Assembly (NCBI GenBank): GCA_030696845.1
Contig: JAUYRJ010000057.1
Coordinates: 1-64,000, forward strand
DNA length: 64,000 nt
Source of the DNA: Polynucleobacter sp.
GTDB lineage: Bacteria; Pseudomonadota; Gammaproteobacteria; Burkholderiales; Burkholderiaceae
Reading direction: 5' to 3'
In this document: positions 1-11,584 of the stretch, piece after piece
Numbering within the stretch: position 1 is the first letter of the stretch
How the letters are laid out: each line of letters opens with the position of its first letter
Program-made: the position numbers and the translations under genes
The notes under the pieces: generated by a model
What the model saw: the letters and a program-made list of their open reading frames with translations, nothing else
The model's database searches: none
Told to the model about the DNA's origin: nothing

Positions 1-216
1 GGCTGCGATTACCCCCCGTTTTAGGGCGGCAGGGCTCAGTTGCGCCATTTTGTTATAGGCGCCGCGCAATTTGAAGGAAAAAACCGGCTGGTTATCCTCC
101 CTTTTGAGCAAAACCTGGTTACCTAGGCGCTGGGTTAATACGGGCGCTAGCTCTAATTCGGTCTCACGCGCGACATCATAGACACGTGCTGTTAATATTT
201 TCTTTAAATAGTTCAT
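1..216 (-). CDS. ilvA: Threonine ammonia-lyase (N-terminal part, runs off window start)
   Basis: Reverse-strand translation from ATG at 216: MNYLKKILTARVYDVARETELELAPVLTQRLGNQVLLKREDNQPVFSFKLRGAYNKMAQLSPAALKRGVIAA, typical of the threonine dehydratase N-terminus (KREDxQPVFSFKLRGA with the PLP lysine). Confidence 0.9.
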   Translation of the reverse strand, partial: MNYLKKILTARVYDVARETELELAPVLTQRLGNQVLLKREDNQPVFSFKLRGAYNKMAQLSPAALKRGVIAA

Positions 217-355
217 TGCCATTCGATGAGCGTACCACGGATGAGCTCTAAGCCCTTAGTTTTGCAAGGTTTTATGGATCCTGTCAGCCGATTTAGGGAA
301 TTCCTGTCAGTATCGGATTACTCCATTAAAATGCCTATTTAACGATTCCCACTAC

Positions 356-3300
356 ATGAACGCCCCCTTAGGATTAAACCAATTCATCAGTGCTGAGGCT
401 GGGGAACCCCGTTTACGCGAGATTCCATACAACTACACCTCATTTTCTGATCGCGAGATCGTGATTCGCCTCTTGGGCGAAGAATCATGGCGCGTGTTGG
501 ATTCCTTGCGCGGAGTGCGTCGCACAGGGCGTTCAGCTCGCATGCTATTTGAGGTCTTGGGCGATATTTGGGTGGTCCAACGCAACCCCTACCTCCAGGA
601 CGATTTACTGGATAACGCAAAGCGTCGCAAGATGCTGATCGACGCTCTTTGGCATCGTCTGGGCGAGGTGGAAAAACGCATGACCACCGATTCCGCTGAC
701 CAGGTGGAAATTCTGATTAAGGCTGCTAGGGCAGCGGTAGAGCGTTTTGAAACCGACTTTACGCAGGTTGAGCAGCTGCGTAAGCGCGCTCGTAAAGTAT
801 TAGGTCGCCACACCGCGGCAGACAACGTGGCGTTTGATGGTTTGTCCCGCGTATCTCATGTAACGGATGCAACCGATTGGCGCGTTGAATATCCTTTTGT
901 GGTTCTCAAGCCGGATGCGGAATCGGAAATTCCTGGCTTGGTTAAGGCCTGTATCGAATTGGGTTTGACCATCATCCCGCGTGGGGGTGGCACTGGCTAT
1001 ACAGGTGGAGCGATTCCGCTTGTTGCCATGTCGGCAGTAATTAATACAGAAAAGCTAGAGCAAATTGATCCCGTAATCAAAGCGCCTTTACCCGGCCTCA
1101 CTGAGTTAGTCCCCACTATTTTTACGGGCGCGGGCGTAGTAACGCGCCGGGTTGCCGAGGCTGCAGAGCGTGTGGGTTTAGTGTTTGCGGTAGACCCCAC
1201 TTCAGCCGATGCCAGTTGCATTGGTGGTAACGTGGCAATGAACGCGGGCGGTAAAAAAGCCGTGCTATGGGGCACTGCCTTAGACAATTTAGCCAGCTGG
1301 CGCATGGTCGACCCAGAAGGGAATTGGCTTGATGTGATTCGCGTGAATCACAACCTAGGCAAGATTCATGAAGTAGACTCTGCGCGATTCGATTTAGTCT
1401 GGTCCGATGGCTTACATCAGCCCGGAGAAAAAGTATTGCGACGTCAAACCTTGGAGATTGAAGGCCGTCGCTTTCGCAAGGCGGGACTAGGTAAAGACGT
1501 AACCGATAAATTTTTATCGGGCTTGCCTGGCGTACAAAAAGAAGGTTGCGATGGTTTGATTACCAGCGCCACATGGATCTTGCATCGTATGCCGCAGTAC
1601 ATGCGTACGGTGTGTTTGGAGTTTTTTGGTCAAGCGCGGGAAGCTATCCCTAGTATTGTTGAAATTAAAGCCTACCTGGATGGTTTAAGTCGTGAGGGCG
1701 GCCCGATCTTGGCCGGCCTTGAGCATTTGGATGATCGCTACTTAAAAGCCGTGGGTTACTCCACCAAATCCAAACGCAATACCTTGCCTAAGATGGTGTT
1801 AATTGGCGATATTGCTGGCGACGATGAGGCCGCAGTCGCTGTCGCCACTAGCGAAGTGGTACGGATGGCAAACTTGCGTGTAGGTGAGGGTTTTGTGGCG
1901 GTGAGCCCTGAGGCGCGTAAGAAATTTTGGTTAGACCGGGCGCGTACCGCAGCGATCGCGCGCCATACGAATGCCTTCAAGATCAACGAAGACGTCGTCA
2001 TCCCGCTGGAGCGGATGGGTGAATACACCGATGGTATCGAGCGGATCAATATCGAACTCTCCTTAAAAAATAAATTGCAACTGATGGATGCCCTGGAAGC
2101 ATTTTTACGGCGGGGGAATTTGCCATTGGGCAAGGCGGATGAGGACGATGATATTTCGCCGGCAGAAATTTTGGGTGACCGTGTTGATGAAGCGCTAAAG
2201 TTAATTCAGCAGGTTCGCACCCGCTGGGCTGGTTGGTTGCGCGATCTGGACCGGCATTTTCCAGAACTGCAAAATTACACATTGCGCGCTTCATGGAAGG
2301 CGGATGTTCGTGCCGAGCTGCGGATTATCTTTGGCGGCATTGCGTTTGAGCAAATTTTGGCAGAACTGGAAAAAATCCACCAAACTATCTTACGTAAGCG
2401 CGTCTTCGTTGCTTTGCATATGCATGCGGGTGACGGCAATGTCCATACCAATATTCCGGTGAACTCCGACGACTACGGCATGTTGCAAGACGCGCATCGC
2501 TCGGTAGATCAGATCATGGCTTTAGCGCGATCACTCGATGGCGTTATCTCGGGTGAGCACGGTATTGGTATTACAAAACTGGAATACCTCAGCGATGAGG
2601 AGCTAAAAGACTTTAGGGCATATAAACACCAGGTTGACCCGGAAGGCAGATTCAACAAAGGCAAGCTCATGCCAAACGCTGATTTGAGCATGGCCTATAC
2701 CCCCAGTTTTGGCTTGATGGGGCATGAGTCTTTAATCATGCAACAAAGCGATATTGGCGCAATTGCGGATAGCGTAAAAGACTGTTTGCGTTGCGGTAAA
2801 TGCAAACCCGTCTGCGCTACCCATGTGCCTCGCGCTAATTTGATGTATAGCCCGCGCGATAAGATTTTAGGAACCTCTTTATTAATTGAAGCATTTTTAT
2901 ATGAAGAGCAAACCCGCCGTGGCATTTCGATTCGGCATTGGGAAATGTTTGATGATGTCGCAGCACATTGCACGGTATGCCATAAGTGCGCCACGCCATG
3001 TCCAGTCAAGATTGACTTCGGTGACGTAACGATGAATATGCGCAATCTGCTGCGCAAGATGGGTCAGCAGCGTTTTAATATCGGTACTGCGGCATCCATG
3101 TTCTTTTTGAATGCAAGCAATCCCGATACGATTCGTTTAACCCGTAAGGTCGTCATTGAGTGGGGCTATCAAGCGCAGCGTCTTGGCAATAATTTGCTTC
3201 GTAAATTTGCTAAGAAACAAACGGCGAAGCCGCCTGCAACAGTAGGTAGGCCGCCTATTAAAGAGCAGGCTATATTCTTTATTAATAAGAAGATGCCAGG

Positions 3301-4192
3301 CAATTTGCCAAAGAAAACGGCGCGGGCCTTATTGGATATTGAAGATGCCAATTACGTACCCATTATTCGAGATCCAAAATCGACTACGGCGGATACCGAA
3401 GCAGTCTTTTACTTTCCCGGATGCGGCTCAGAACGTTTGTTTTCTCAGGTGGGTCTTGCAACGCAAGCCATGCTGTGGAATGTGGGCGTGCAAACCGTAT
3501 TGCCACCAGGGTATTTATGCTGCGGTTATCCGCAGCGAGGTAATGGGGATTTTGATAAAGCAGAAAAGATGATTACAGACAATCGCGTCTTATTTCATCG
3601 CGTTGCTAATACCTTAAATTATTTGGATATCAAAACCGTCGTCGTTTCCTGCGGTACGTGCTACGACCAACTGGCGGGTTACCAGTTTGAGCAGATATTT
3701 CCGGGCTGCCGCATCATTGACATCCATGAGTACTTGCTTGAGAAGGGTGTTAAGTTGGAAGGCGTGAAAGGCGTTCGTTATATGTATCACGACCCGTGCC
3801 ATTCGCCCATGAAATTGCAAGACCCACTAAAGACGGTGAATGAGCTGATTCAAACGGAAGACAAACAAGCGATTCTCAAAAATGAACGTTGCTGTGGTGA
3901 GTCTGGTACCTTAGCCGTGACGCGGCCGGATATTTCAACGCAAATTCGGTTTCGTAAGCAAATTGAGATGGAAAAGGGGGCCGAGATCCTTAAAACGGAT
4001 TTCACGGGCGATGTGAAGGTCTTGACCAGTTGCCCATCCTGTTTGCAGGGTTTGTCGCGCTTTGATGCTGATAGCGGAACGACTGCCGATTACATCGTGG
4101 TTGAAATGGCTCAGCGCATCTTGGGTGACAATTGGATGCAAGAGTATGTAGCGCGTGCAAATCAAGGTGGTATTGAGAGGGTATTGGTTTAA
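356..4192 (+). CDS. FAD/FMN-containing dehydrogenase with C-terminal 4Fe-4S and CCG domains (DUF3683-type, D-lactate/glycolate dehydrogenase-like)
   Basis: 1278 aa; FAD_binding_4 motif ([15 protein letters not shown]), ferredoxin motifs [11 protein letters not shown] and [17 protein letters not shown] motifs ([17 protein letters not shown]). Confidence 0.85.
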   Translation: MNAPLGLNQFISAEAGEPRLREIPYNYTSFSDREIVIRLLGEESWRVLDSLRGVRRTGRSARMLFEVLGDIWVVQRNPYLQDDLLDNAKRRKMLIDALWHRLGEVEKRMTTDSADQVEILIKAARAAVERFETDFTQVEQLRKRARKVLGRHTAADNVAFDGLSRVSHVTDATDWRVEYPFVVLKPDAESEIPGLVKACIELGLTIIPRGGGTGYTGGAIPLVAMSAVINTEKLEQIDPVIKAPLPGLTELVPTIFTGAGVVTRRVAEAAERVGLVFAVDPTSADASCIGGNVAMNAGGKKAVLWGTALDNLASWRMVDPEGNWLDVIRVNHNLGKIHEVDSARFDLVWSDGLHQPGEKVLRRQTLEIEGRRFRKAGLGKDVTDKFLSGLPGVQKEGCDGLITSATWILHRMPQYMRTVCLEFFGQAREAIPSIVEIKAYLDGLSREGGPILAGLEHLDDRYLKAVGYSTKSKRNTLPKMVLIGDIAGDDEAAVAVATSEVVRMANLRVGEGFVAVSPEARKKFWLDRARTAAIARHTNAFKINEDVVIPLERMGEYTDGIERINIELSLKNKLQLMDALEAFLRRGNLPLGKADEDDDISPAEILGDRVDEALKLIQQVRTRWAGWLRDLDRHFPELQNYTLRASWKADVRAELRIIFGGIAFEQILAELEKIHQTILRKRVFVALHMHAGDGNVHTNIPVNSDDYGMLQDAHRSVDQIMALARSLDGVISGEHGIGITKLEYLSDEELKDFRAYKHQVDPEGRFNKGKLMPNADLSMAYTPSFGLMGHESLIMQQSDIGAIADSVKDCLRCGKCKPVCATHVPRANLMYSPRDKILGTSLLIEAFLYEEQTRRGISIRHWEMFDDVAAHCTVCHKCATPCPVKIDFGDVTMNMRNLLRKMGQQRFNIGTAASMFFLNASNPDTIRLTRKVVIEWGYQAQRLGNNLLRKFAKKQTAKPPATVGRPPIKEQAIFFINKKMPGNLPKKTARALLDIEDANYVPIIRDPKSTTADTEAVFYFPGCGSERLFSQVGLATQAMLWNVGVQTVLPPGYLCCGYPQRGNGDFDKAEKMITDNRVLFHRVANTLNYLDIKTVVVSCGTCYDQLAGYQFEQIFPGCRIIDIHEYLLEKGVKLEGVKGVRYMYHDPCHSPMKLQDPLKTVNELIQTEDKQAILKNERCCGESGTLAVTRPDISTQIRFRKQIEMEKGAEILKTDFTGDVKVLTSCPSCLQGLSRFDADSGTTADYIVVEMAQRILGDNWMQEYVARANQGGIERVLV

Positions 4193-4581
4193 TGATTCCA
4201 ACAAATGTCGTAATGCATCAACAGTCCAAGGTATTGGAGCTAAGCTATGAAAATGGCGCATCCTATCGATTGCCATTCGAGTTTCTGCGCGTGCTCTCGC
4301 CATCGGCGGAGGTGCGTGGCCATGGGCCTGGGCAAGAAACCCTGCAGACAGGTAAGCGTGATGTAGGGATTCAAGAGCTTGAGCCGGTAGGGCATTACGC
4401 TATCCGCCCAAGCTTTTCGGACGGGCATGATTCGGGTTTGTTTTCATGGGAGTACCTGTACTTTTTATGTGAAAACCAAGATGCCCTGTGGAACGACTAC
4501 TTAGATAAACTCAAACAGGCAGGCGCTAGTCGTGACACGCCCATGGTTACCGCTCAACCCGGCCACTCCTGCGGCCATTGA
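4192..4581 (+). CDS. DUF971 domain protein
   Basis: 129 aa; [31 protein letters not shown] resembles the DUF971/GBBH-like N-terminal domain; located upstream of ubiE. Confidence 0.8.
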   Translation: MIPTNVVMHQQSKVLELSYENGASYRLPFEFLRVLSPSAEVRGHGPGQETLQTGKRDVGIQELEPVGHYAIRPSFSDGHDSGLFSWEYLYFLCENQDALWNDYLDKLKQAGASRDTPMVTAQPGHSCGH

Positions 4582-4603
4582 TTTACTTAGCGATTCGAGC
4601 AAT

Positions 4604-5347
4604 ATGAATAAGACCCATTTTGGTTATCAAACGGTTGACGAAGCAGAAAAGGCCGGCAAAGTAGCCGATGTCTTTCACTCGGTAGCCAATAAATACGATG
4701 TCATGAATGACCTAATGTCATTTGGCTTGCATCGGATATGGAAAAAACTCACTATTGCTAAGGCGCAGGTTCGCCCGGGCCAAAAAATTCTGGATATTGC
4801 TGGAGGTACTGGTGATCTCGCGGCCGCATTTGCTAAGGCTGCAGAGTGGGGGCGCCATCCCGAGGCGGAAGTTTGGCTTAGCGACATTAATGCCTCTATG
4901 CTGGGGGTGGGGCGTGATCGCTTGATGGACCGGGGTATAGCCTTGCCCTGCGTGCAGTTTGATGCTGAATCGATACCGTTTGCTGCAAACTACTTTGATG
5001 TGGTTACCGTAGCCTTCGGACTGCGCAATATGACCCATAAAGAGCGGGCGCTTGCTGAGATGTTACGGGTCATTAAACCCGGCGGCCGCGTATTGGTGTT
5101 GGAGTTCTCAAAGCCAGACGCTTTTCTGCAGCCCATTTATGATGTGTATTCATTTCGGGTTTTGCCATGGCTGGGGGAGAAAATCGCCCAAGATGCCGAA
5201 AGTTATCGGTATTTAGCGGAATCCATCCGGATGCATCCGGATGCGCCAAGCTTGGAAAAGATGATGTTAGAGGTCGGTTTTGACGAGGTGGATACCCATA
5301 GATTAACTGGGGGTATCGTTGCCCTGCATATTGGTATTAAATACTAG
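4604..5347 (+). CDS. ubiE: Bifunctional demethylmenaquinone/2-methoxy-6-polyprenyl-1,4-benzoquinol methyltransferase
   Basis: [44 protein letters not shown] is the UbiE N-terminus; SAM motif [12 protein letters not shown]; start set to internal ATG 4604. Confidence 0.95.
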   Translation: MNKTHFGYQTVDEAEKAGKVADVFHSVANKYDVMNDLMSFGLHRIWKKLTIAKAQVRPGQKILDIAGGTGDLAAAFAKAAEWGRHPEAEVWLSDINASMLGVGRDRLMDRGIALPCVQFDAESIPFAANYFDVVTVAFGLRNMTHKERALAEMLRVIKPGGRVLVLEFSKPDAFLQPIYDVYSFRVLPWLGEKIAQDAESYRYLAESIRMHPDAPSLEKMMLEVGFDEVDTHRLTGGIVALHIGIKY

Positions 5348-5388
5348 GTATTACTTTTGTAGTTTGGCATTAGTGGAGACATAAAAAA

Positions 5389-6300
5389 ATGAATAAAAAT
5401 GTAATTAAGGCAGTAGTTCTAACGGTGGCATTGACATTCTCATCGATTGGATACGTTGATGCCAAGCGGATGGGTGGTGGAAAGAGTTTTGGTCGCACCG
5501 CGCCAGTGCAAAAACAGGCTCAGCCAGCCCCGGTGCAAAAACCGGCTCAGCAAGCTCAGTCCGCTGCACCTGCGGCCAGCCCTGCAGCGGCTGCTCCGAA
5601 GCGTTCTGGCTTTGGCGGCATGCTTGGTGGTTTGGCGGCCGGCTTAGGCATCGCTTATTTGTTATCCCATTTTGGCTTAGGTGAGGCTGCTGCCTCCCTG
5701 TTTACAGGTCTTTTAATGGCCTTGGCCGCCGGCTTGATTTTGATGTTTATTCTCAAGCGTTTTATGCCTTCCCTGTCCGGTGCTGGGCGCGCTAACCCTT
5801 CAGCTGCAGGTAACGGCATGCAACGTACCCACCTGGATCAGAGCGCACGTCAAGAGCCGGCCTATACTCCTGCCGCAACTGCCTTTGGCGGCGTTGCAGC
5901 ATCCGCACCAGTGGCTGAGAAGGCTCTGCCCCCCGGCTTTGATGAATACGCGTTTTTAGATAATGCAAAGCATTATTTTGTGAAGTTGCAAAAAGCATGG
6001 GACGACGGTGATTTGGATTCCTTACGGGAATTTGCTACCCCAGAAATGTTTAACACCCTGACTCAAGACCTCAATGCGCGAGCGGATAGTGCAAACCAGA
6101 CGGATGTGGTTACCTTGAACGCTGAACTCTTAGGTGTTGAAACGGGGCAAGACAGCTATTTGGCTAGCATCGAATTTACTGGCATGATTCGTGAACAAGT
6201 AGGCGCTCCCGCTACGCCATTTACTGAAATCTGGAATTTAAGCAAGCCAACCCACGGTTCTGGTGGTTGGGTTCTAGCCGGGATTCAGCAGTTGGTTTAA
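5389..6300 (+). CDS. Tim44-like domain protein with signal peptide and Q/P/A-rich linker
   Basis: N-terminal signal, KRMGGGKSFGR motif, hydrophobic segments, C-terminal Tim44-like region (NAKHYFVKLQKAWDDGDLDSLREFATPEMF). Confidence 0.85.
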   Translation: MNKNVIKAVVLTVALTFSSIGYVDAKRMGGGKSFGRTAPVQKQAQPAPVQKPAQQAQSAAPAASPAAAAPKRSGFGGMLGGLAAGLGIAYLLSHFGLGEAAASLFTGLLMALAAGLILMFILKRFMPSLSGAGRANPSAAGNGMQRTHLDQSARQEPAYTPAATAFGGVAASAPVAEKALPPGFDEYAFLDNAKHYFVKLQKAWDDGDLDSLREFATPEMFNTLTQDLNARADSANQTDVVTLNAELLGVETGQDSYLASIEFTGMIREQVGAPATPFTEIWNLSKPTHGSGGWVLAGIQQLV

Positions 6301-6319
6301 GCTTAGGCTTTCCCCACGG

Positions 6320-6346
6320 AAAAACCCGCACTTGTGCGGGTTTTTT
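6320..6346 (+). terminator. Rho-independent terminator
   Basis: AAAAACCCGCA CTTG TGCGGGTTTTTT hairpin plus T-tract directly downstream of the Tim44-like gene. Confidence 0.85.
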
Positions 6347-6352
6347 ACACCC

Positions 6353-6991
6353 ATGAACGCCGTAACCGCAAGACCGATCAGTAGCGCCGTAATCAGCCAT
6401 GGCATCAACCACGTGCTGGCTAGTGAGCCATGGGCTTTAGCCGAATTAGCAAAACATGCCGGTAAAGTCATTTCACTGGAAATGCCACTCGGTCAATTTG
6501 CATTTGGCATTACTGATGCCGGCCACTTAGAGGCGCATCAGGGCGTCAAAGAGTCTGATTCTGGAATTGAGCATCGAGTGGCTTTGACATTAACGATTTC
6601 TGCAAAGGCACTGTCTACTTTGCTTACCAGTAGCGGACCCCTGCGAGAAAACGCATTCAAATCCGTCACGATTGCGGGTGATGCGGATTTAGCGCAGCTT
6701 CTCGGTCGATTGGCCGGCCAGCTCCGCTGGGAGTATGAAGAAGATTTGTCTAAATTGATCGGTGATGCTCCAGCCCACTTCGCGGTAGCCCAAGGAAAAA
6801 AATTAGCCCATGCTGGAAAGGCGGCCGCTCAGGATTTGGTTGAAAATGCAGTCGAGTACCTCAGCGAAGAAAAGAAGATTTTATTGAATCAGCGCGATTT
6901 TTTAATCCACAAAAATCAATTGTTGGAATTACGCGATGCCGTGGAGCGTTTAGATAAGCGCATTGCTCTGTTACAGCAGAGGGGTACATAA
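6353..6991 (+). CDS. ubiJ: Ubiquinone biosynthesis accessory factor (SCP2-domain protein)
   Basis: SCP2-like protein immediately upstream of ubiB and downstream of ubi[22 protein letters not shown]. Confidence 0.8.
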   Translation: MNAVTARPISSAVISHGINHVLASEPWALAELAKHAGKVISLEMPLGQFAFGITDAGHLEAHQGVKESDSGIEHRVALTLTISAKALSTLLTSSGPLRENAFKSVTIAGDADLAQLLGRLAGQLRWEYEEDLSKLIGDAPAHFAVAQGKKLAHAGKAAAQDLVENAVEYLSEEKKILLNQRDFLIHKNQLLELRDAVERLDKRIALLQQRGT

Positions 6992-6993
6992 GC

Positions 6994-8571
6994 ATGGCTC
7001 GTTTCGCACGTCTTTGCTTCATCTTTTTCACCGCATGGCGTTTTGGCTTGCTGTCTTTGCTGCGCGATAACGTCAAGCCTGGCATCAGGCGCATGCTCTT
7101 ATCCATTATCTGTTTTGCTTCTCCGAATTCTTTGCCGCGTGGAGTGCGTATTCGATTAACGCTGGAGGCTTTGGGTCCCATTTTTGTGAAGTTTGGTCAA
7201 GTACTCTCAACACGCCGCGATTTATTGCCAGACGATATTTCAGATGAGCTCGCGAAATTGCAAGATCAAGTGCCGCCCTTTTCCAATGAAGAGTCCCGCG
7301 CATTAATCGAGGCGGCGATGGGCCGAACGATCGAGGAAGTGTTTATCGAGTTCGATCCAACCCCAGTTGCAAGCGCATCTGTGGCGCAGGTCCATTTTGG
7401 CGCCTTACGCGCTACACCACAAAGGCCCGAGTGGGCAGGCCGTTTAGTAGCGGTTAAGGTATTGCGCCCTGGCATCTTGCCGGTGATTGAAGATGATTTG
7501 GCTTTGATGCACGACTTAGCCAAAATTGTCGAGAGGGTATCCGCCGATGGCAGACGCCTAAAGCCACGTGAAGTCGTAGCTGAATTCGATATTTATTTAC
7601 ACGATGAGCTCGATTTAATGCGCGAAGCAGCGAATGCAAGTCAGTTACGTCGTTATTTTATCGACTCCGATAAGTTGATGATTCCAGAAATGTATTGGGA
7701 TCTTTGTCATACCAACGTAATCGTTATGGAGCGCATGAATGGGATTTCCATCGGTCGCACCGATGAACTGCGCGCCGCCGGAGTGGACTTCAAAAAACTG
7801 GCAGCAGACGGTGTGGAAATTTTCTTTACTCAAGTCTTTCAGTATGGCTTTTTCCATGCCGACATGCATCCTGGAAACATCTTAATCAGCTTAGAGCCGG
7901 AGCGATTTGGTCGATTTATTTCCTTGGATTTTGGAATCGTTGGAGCGCTGAGCGAGTCCGATAAAAATTACTTGGCGCAAAACTTCTTGGCGTTTTTTAA
8001 TCGCAATTACCGGCGCGTCGCAGAGCTGCATATTGAATCTGGCTGGGTGCCGGCCAATACCCGGGTTGAGGAATTAGAGGGTGCGGTTCGCTCTGTCTGT
8101 GAGCCGTATTTTGATCGGCCCCTAAAGGAAATCTCCTTGGGCATTGTGTTGATGCGACTTTTTCAGACATCGCGGCGTTTCAAGGTGGAAATTCAACCGC
8201 AACTGACCTTACTCCAAAAAACACTCCTGAATGTAGAGGGGCTGGCACGGCAGCTGGATCCGGACTTGGATTTATGGAAAACCGCCAAGCCGATTTTAGA
8301 AAAGTGGGTCAGTCAGCAGCTGGGGTGGCGAGGTTTAGTCGAGGGGCTCAAGACAGAGGCCCCCAATTGGGCCAAAATTTTGCCAACCTTACCCCGCTTG
8401 ATAGCCGAAAACTTGGCTCAGAACAATAAAACGGAGCAAAGTGCTGAGTTGGAGCTGCTCAAAACCCTTTTGCGGGAAGAGCGCCAAACACGCCGCCTGA
8501 TAACAGGTGCTCTGCTCTTCGTGGGCGGCTTTTTAGCCGGCGCCTTGCTGATTTCCCTCGGTATTTACTGA
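6994..8571 (+). CDS. ubiB: Ubiquinone biosynthesis regulatory kinase-like protein
   Basis: ABC1/UbiB motifs ([28 protein letters not shown]); C-terminal TM helix. Confidence 0.95.
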   Translation: MARFARLCFIFFTAWRFGLLSLLRDNVKPGIRRMLLSIICFASPNSLPRGVRIRLTLEALGPIFVKFGQVLSTRRDLLPDDISDELAKLQDQVPPFSNEESRALIEAAMGRTIEEVFIEFDPTPVASASVAQVHFGALRATPQRPEWAGRLVAVKVLRPGILPVIEDDLALMHDLAKIVERVSADGRRLKPREVVAEFDIYLHDELDLMREAANASQLRRYFIDSDKLMIPEMYWDLCHTNVIVMERMNGISIGRTDELRAAGVDFKKLAADGVEIFFTQVFQYGFFHADMHPGNILISLEPERFGRFISLDFGIVGALSESDKNYLAQNFLAFFNRNYRRVAELHIESGWVPANTRVEELEGAVRSVCEPYFDRPLKEISLGIVLMRLFQTSRRFKVEIQPQLTLLQKTLLNVEGLARQLDPDLDLWKTAKPILEKWVSQQLGWRGLVEGLKTEAPNWAKILPTLPRLIAENLAQNNKTEQSAELELLKTLLREERQTRRLITGALLFVGGFLAGALLISLGIY

Positions 8572-8626
8572 GGACGGCTACCTAAGGGCTCGCTAACCGT
8601 TAAAATGGGCGGTTAGGCTAACAATT

Positions 8627-9277
8627 ATGAAAAAATACTTTATCGCAGGCATCCTGGTTTGGGCTCCAGTAGCAATCACTGTTTGGGTGATTTCTTGGGG
8701 CCTTGGCTTGCTGGACAGCATCTTTGGTTCAGTGATGCAGGCCATCATCACGGTGTTTCCGGTGCAATTTGCGCCGGATTTGCAGCATTTCCGCGAAATC
8801 CCCGCAATTGGCGTTTTGATTGTGGTTGGGGTCATTATCGTTACTGGTGTGATGGCGATTAGCTTTGCCGGTCAATGGTGGGTCCGTGTCTGGGATAAGC
8901 AAGTAAATCGCATCCCTGTGGTGCGTTCCATTTATTCCAGTGTCAAACAGGTCTCGTCGACCTTATTTTCGGGAAGCGGACAGGCTTTTCGGAAGGCCTT
9001 ACTCATACGCTACCCTCACCAGAACTCGTGGGCGATTGCCTTTCAGACCGGAACGCCAGCGGCAGAAATTAGTTCCAAGGTGGGCGAGGACTACGTCAAC
9101 GTGTTTTTGCCTACAACACCTAATCCTACTTCGGGCTTTTTCATGATCGTGCCACGATCTAGCGTGATTGAACTGGACATGAGTGTGGAAGAAGCGCTAA
9201 AGCATATTGTTTCAATGGGCTCAGTACCGCCGAATGCGAGAGTCCCATCACCTTCATTACCCAAAAATACAGATTGA
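8627..9277 (+). CDS. DUF502 family membrane protein
   Basis: [24 protein letters not shown]...; two TM helices, upstream of aspS as in related genomes. Confidence 0.85.
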   Translation: MKKYFIAGILVWAPVAITVWVISWGLGLLDSIFGSVMQAIITVFPVQFAPDLQHFREIPAIGVLIVVGVIIVTGVMAISFAGQWWVRVWDKQVNRIPVVRSIYSSVKQVSSTLFSGSGQAFRKALLIRYPHQNSWAIAFQTGTPAAEISSKVGEDYVNVFLPTTPNPTSGFFMIVPRSSVIELDMSVEEALKHIVSMGSVPPNARVPSPSLPKNTD

Positions 9278-9288
9278 TAGGAAATTTT

Positions 9289-11091
9289 ATGTCGATGCGA
9301 AGCCATGCCTGCGGTCAGGTAACCGAATCCCTTATTGGAAAAGAAGTCACCCTTGCAGGTTGGGTCAATCGTCGCCGCGACCATGGTGGCGTTATTTTTA
9401 TCGACCTACGGGATCGCGAAGGTTTTGTGCAAGTTGTTTGCGATCCAGATCGCGCAGCGATGTTTGCTTTGGCGGAACAGGTTCGTAATGAATTTTGTAT
9501 TCAGATTAAAGGTCTGGTTCGCGCGCGTCCTGCGGGTACTGAAAATGCGGATTTAGTCAGCGGTAAGGTCGAAATTTTGTGCCATGAATTGGTCATTCTG
9601 AATGCATCGATTACGCCACCATTCCAGCTTGACGATGAAAATTTATCGGAAACAACGCGTCTAACGCATCGCGTTTTGGATTTACGTCGCCCACAAATGC
9701 AAAAGAATTTGCGTCTGCGTTACAACGTAGCCATGGAAACGCGTCGCTATCTCGATGCAGCCGGCTTTATCGATATTGAAACGCCTATGTTGACTAAAAG
9801 CACGCCTGAGGGCGCGCGCGATTATTTGGTGCCATCGCGAGTGCATGACGGCCAGTTTTTCGCCTTACCTCAGTCACCCCAACTATTTAAGCAACTCTTA
9901 ATGGTGGCTGGTTTTGAGCGGTATTACCAAATAACCAAATGCTTCCGCGATGAAGATCTGCGCGCTGATCGTCAGCCTGAATTCACACAAATAGATTGTG
10001 AAACCTCATTTTTAAATGAGCTTGAGATTCGTGATTTATTTGAGAACATGGCCCGCCATATTTTTAAGACAGTAATGAATGTGGAGCTGCCCAATCCATT
10101 CCCGGTAATGCCGTATTCCGAAGGGATGGCGCGTTTTGGTTCGGACAAACCCGATCTGCGAGTCAACTTGGAATTCACGGAGCTGACGGATTTGATGAAG
10201 GATGTCGATTTCAAGGTCTTTTCTGGTCCGGCAAATCAAGCAGATGGCCGCGTTGTCGCGTTGCGCATTCCAGGCGGAGCTGAGATTAGTCGTAGCGAGA
10301 TTGATGACTATACCCAGTTTGTTGCCATTTATGGCGCTAAGGGTCTAGCGTGGATTAAGGTCAACTCCCGTAACGAAGGTCGCAATGGTCTGCAGTCTCC
10401 CATTGTGAAAAACTTGCATGACGCAGCCATCGATGGCATTTTGACGCGGACCAACGCGCAAGATGGCGATATCATTTTCTTTGGCGCCGATAAAGTAAAA
10501 GTCGTCAATGACGCGATGGGTAATTTACGCTTGCGCATCGGCCTATCGACTTGGGGTAAGGCGCATGGCCTATTCACCGATGCTTGGAAACCGTTGTGGG
10601 TTGTTGATTTCCCGATGTTTGATTATGACGAAGGCGAAGCGCGCTGGGTTGCGTGTCATCATCCCTTTACTAGCCCCAAAGATGAGCATCTGCAGTACCT
10701 CGAAACCGATCCAGGCAAGTGCTTAGCAAAAGCCTACGATATGGTTCTGAACGGTAGCGAGATTGGTGGCGGTTCGGTTCGTATTCACCAAGAGGCGGTT
10801 CAAAGCCAAGTATTCCGCGCCTTAAAAATTGGACCAGAAGAGGCAGAGGCCAAGTTCGGCTTTTTATTAGACGCTTTGCAGTATGGTGCGCCCCCGCATG
10901 GAGGAATCGCTTTTGGTCTAGACCGCATCGTAACCATGATGACTGGATCGGAATCGATACGCGATGTGATTGCCTTCCCTAAAACGCAACGCGCACAATG
11001 CTTATTGACTCAGGCTCCTAGCCCAGTAGATGAGCGTCAATTACGCGAGTTGCACATCCGATTGCGTCAAGCCAATCCCGCAGCACAGTAG
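9289..11091 (+). CDS. aspS: Aspartate--tRNA ligase
   Basis: [45 protein letters not shown]; class II aaRS motifs ([10 protein letters not shown]). Confidence 0.97.
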   Translation: MSMRSHACGQVTESLIGKEVTLAGWVNRRRDHGGVIFIDLRDREGFVQVVCDPDRAAMFALAEQVRNEFCIQIKGLVRARPAGTENADLVSGKVEILCHELVILNASITPPFQLDDENLSETTRLTHRVLDLRRPQMQKNLRLRYNVAMETRRYLDAAGFIDIETPMLTKSTPEGARDYLVPSRVHDGQFFALPQSPQLFKQLLMVAGFERYYQITKCFRDEDLRADRQPEFTQIDCETSFLNELEIRDLFENMARHIFKTVMNVELPNPFPVMPYSEGMARFGSDKPDLRVNLEFTELTDLMKDVDFKVFSGPANQADGRVVALRIPGGAEISRSEIDDYTQFVAIYGAKGLAWIKVNSRNEGRNGLQSPIVKNLHDAAIDGILTRTNAQDGDIIFFGADKVKVVNDAMGNLRLRIGLSTWGKAHGLFTDAWKPLWVVDFPMFDYDEGEARWVACHHPFTSPKDEHLQYLETDPGKCLAKAYDMVLNGSEIGGGSVRIHQEAVQSQVFRALKIGPEEAEAKFGFLLDALQYGAPPHGGIAFGLDRIVTMMTGSESIRDVIAFPKTQRAQCLLTQAPSPVDERQLRELHIRLRQANPAAQ

Positions 11092-11106
11092 GATAGACGA
11101 CCTCCC

Positions 11107-11559
11107 TTGAAAATTCCGATTTCTGTATTGGTGGTAATACACAATGCTGATGGGGAGGTCTTGCTAATTGAGCGGGCGGATCGTTCTGGCTTTTGGCAGT
11201 CGGTTACCGGCAGTCTGGATTTTGTCGACGAACCCACTCGAGAGGCGGCGATTCGGGAGGTCTCGGAGGAGACCGGAATCGACGTGAACACCCTGCCTGC
11301 CGATGCGCTGCAGGACATGCAGCATCAGGTTGATTATGTGATATTCCCCGGTTGGCGGCACCGCTACCCACCGGGCGTAACTATCAATCGTGAGCACTGG
11401 TTCTCACTGCTGGTGCCTAAGAATACCCCTGTTCGTTTGGCGCCGCGGGAGCATGTTGCGTACGCTTGGTTGCCGGCGGGCGAAGCGGCAAAACGTTGCT
11501 TTTCAGAAAGTAACCGCGAAGCTATCTTGCGCTTATATGGATTAAACCTCAGCGTATGA
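11107..11559 (+). CDS. nudB: Dihydroneopterin triphosphate diphosphatase (Nudix)
   Basis: Nudix box GSLDFVDEPTREAAIREVSEETGI; TTG start; follows aspS. Confidence 0.85.
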   Translation: MKIPISVLVVIHNADGEVLLIERADRSGFWQSVTGSLDFVDEPTREAAIREVSEETGIDVNTLPADALQDMQHQVDYVIFPGWRHRYPPGVTINREHWFSLLVPKNTPVRLAPREHVAYAWLPAGEAAKRCFSESNREAILRLYGLNLSV

Positions 11560-11584
11560 ATGCGTTAATCACTAAGATAAGGCA

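Noticed and set aside
4532-4603. N-terminal extension of ubiE ORF
   Set aside because: Conserved UbiE sequence begins at ATG 4604; extension overlaps the DUF971 gene
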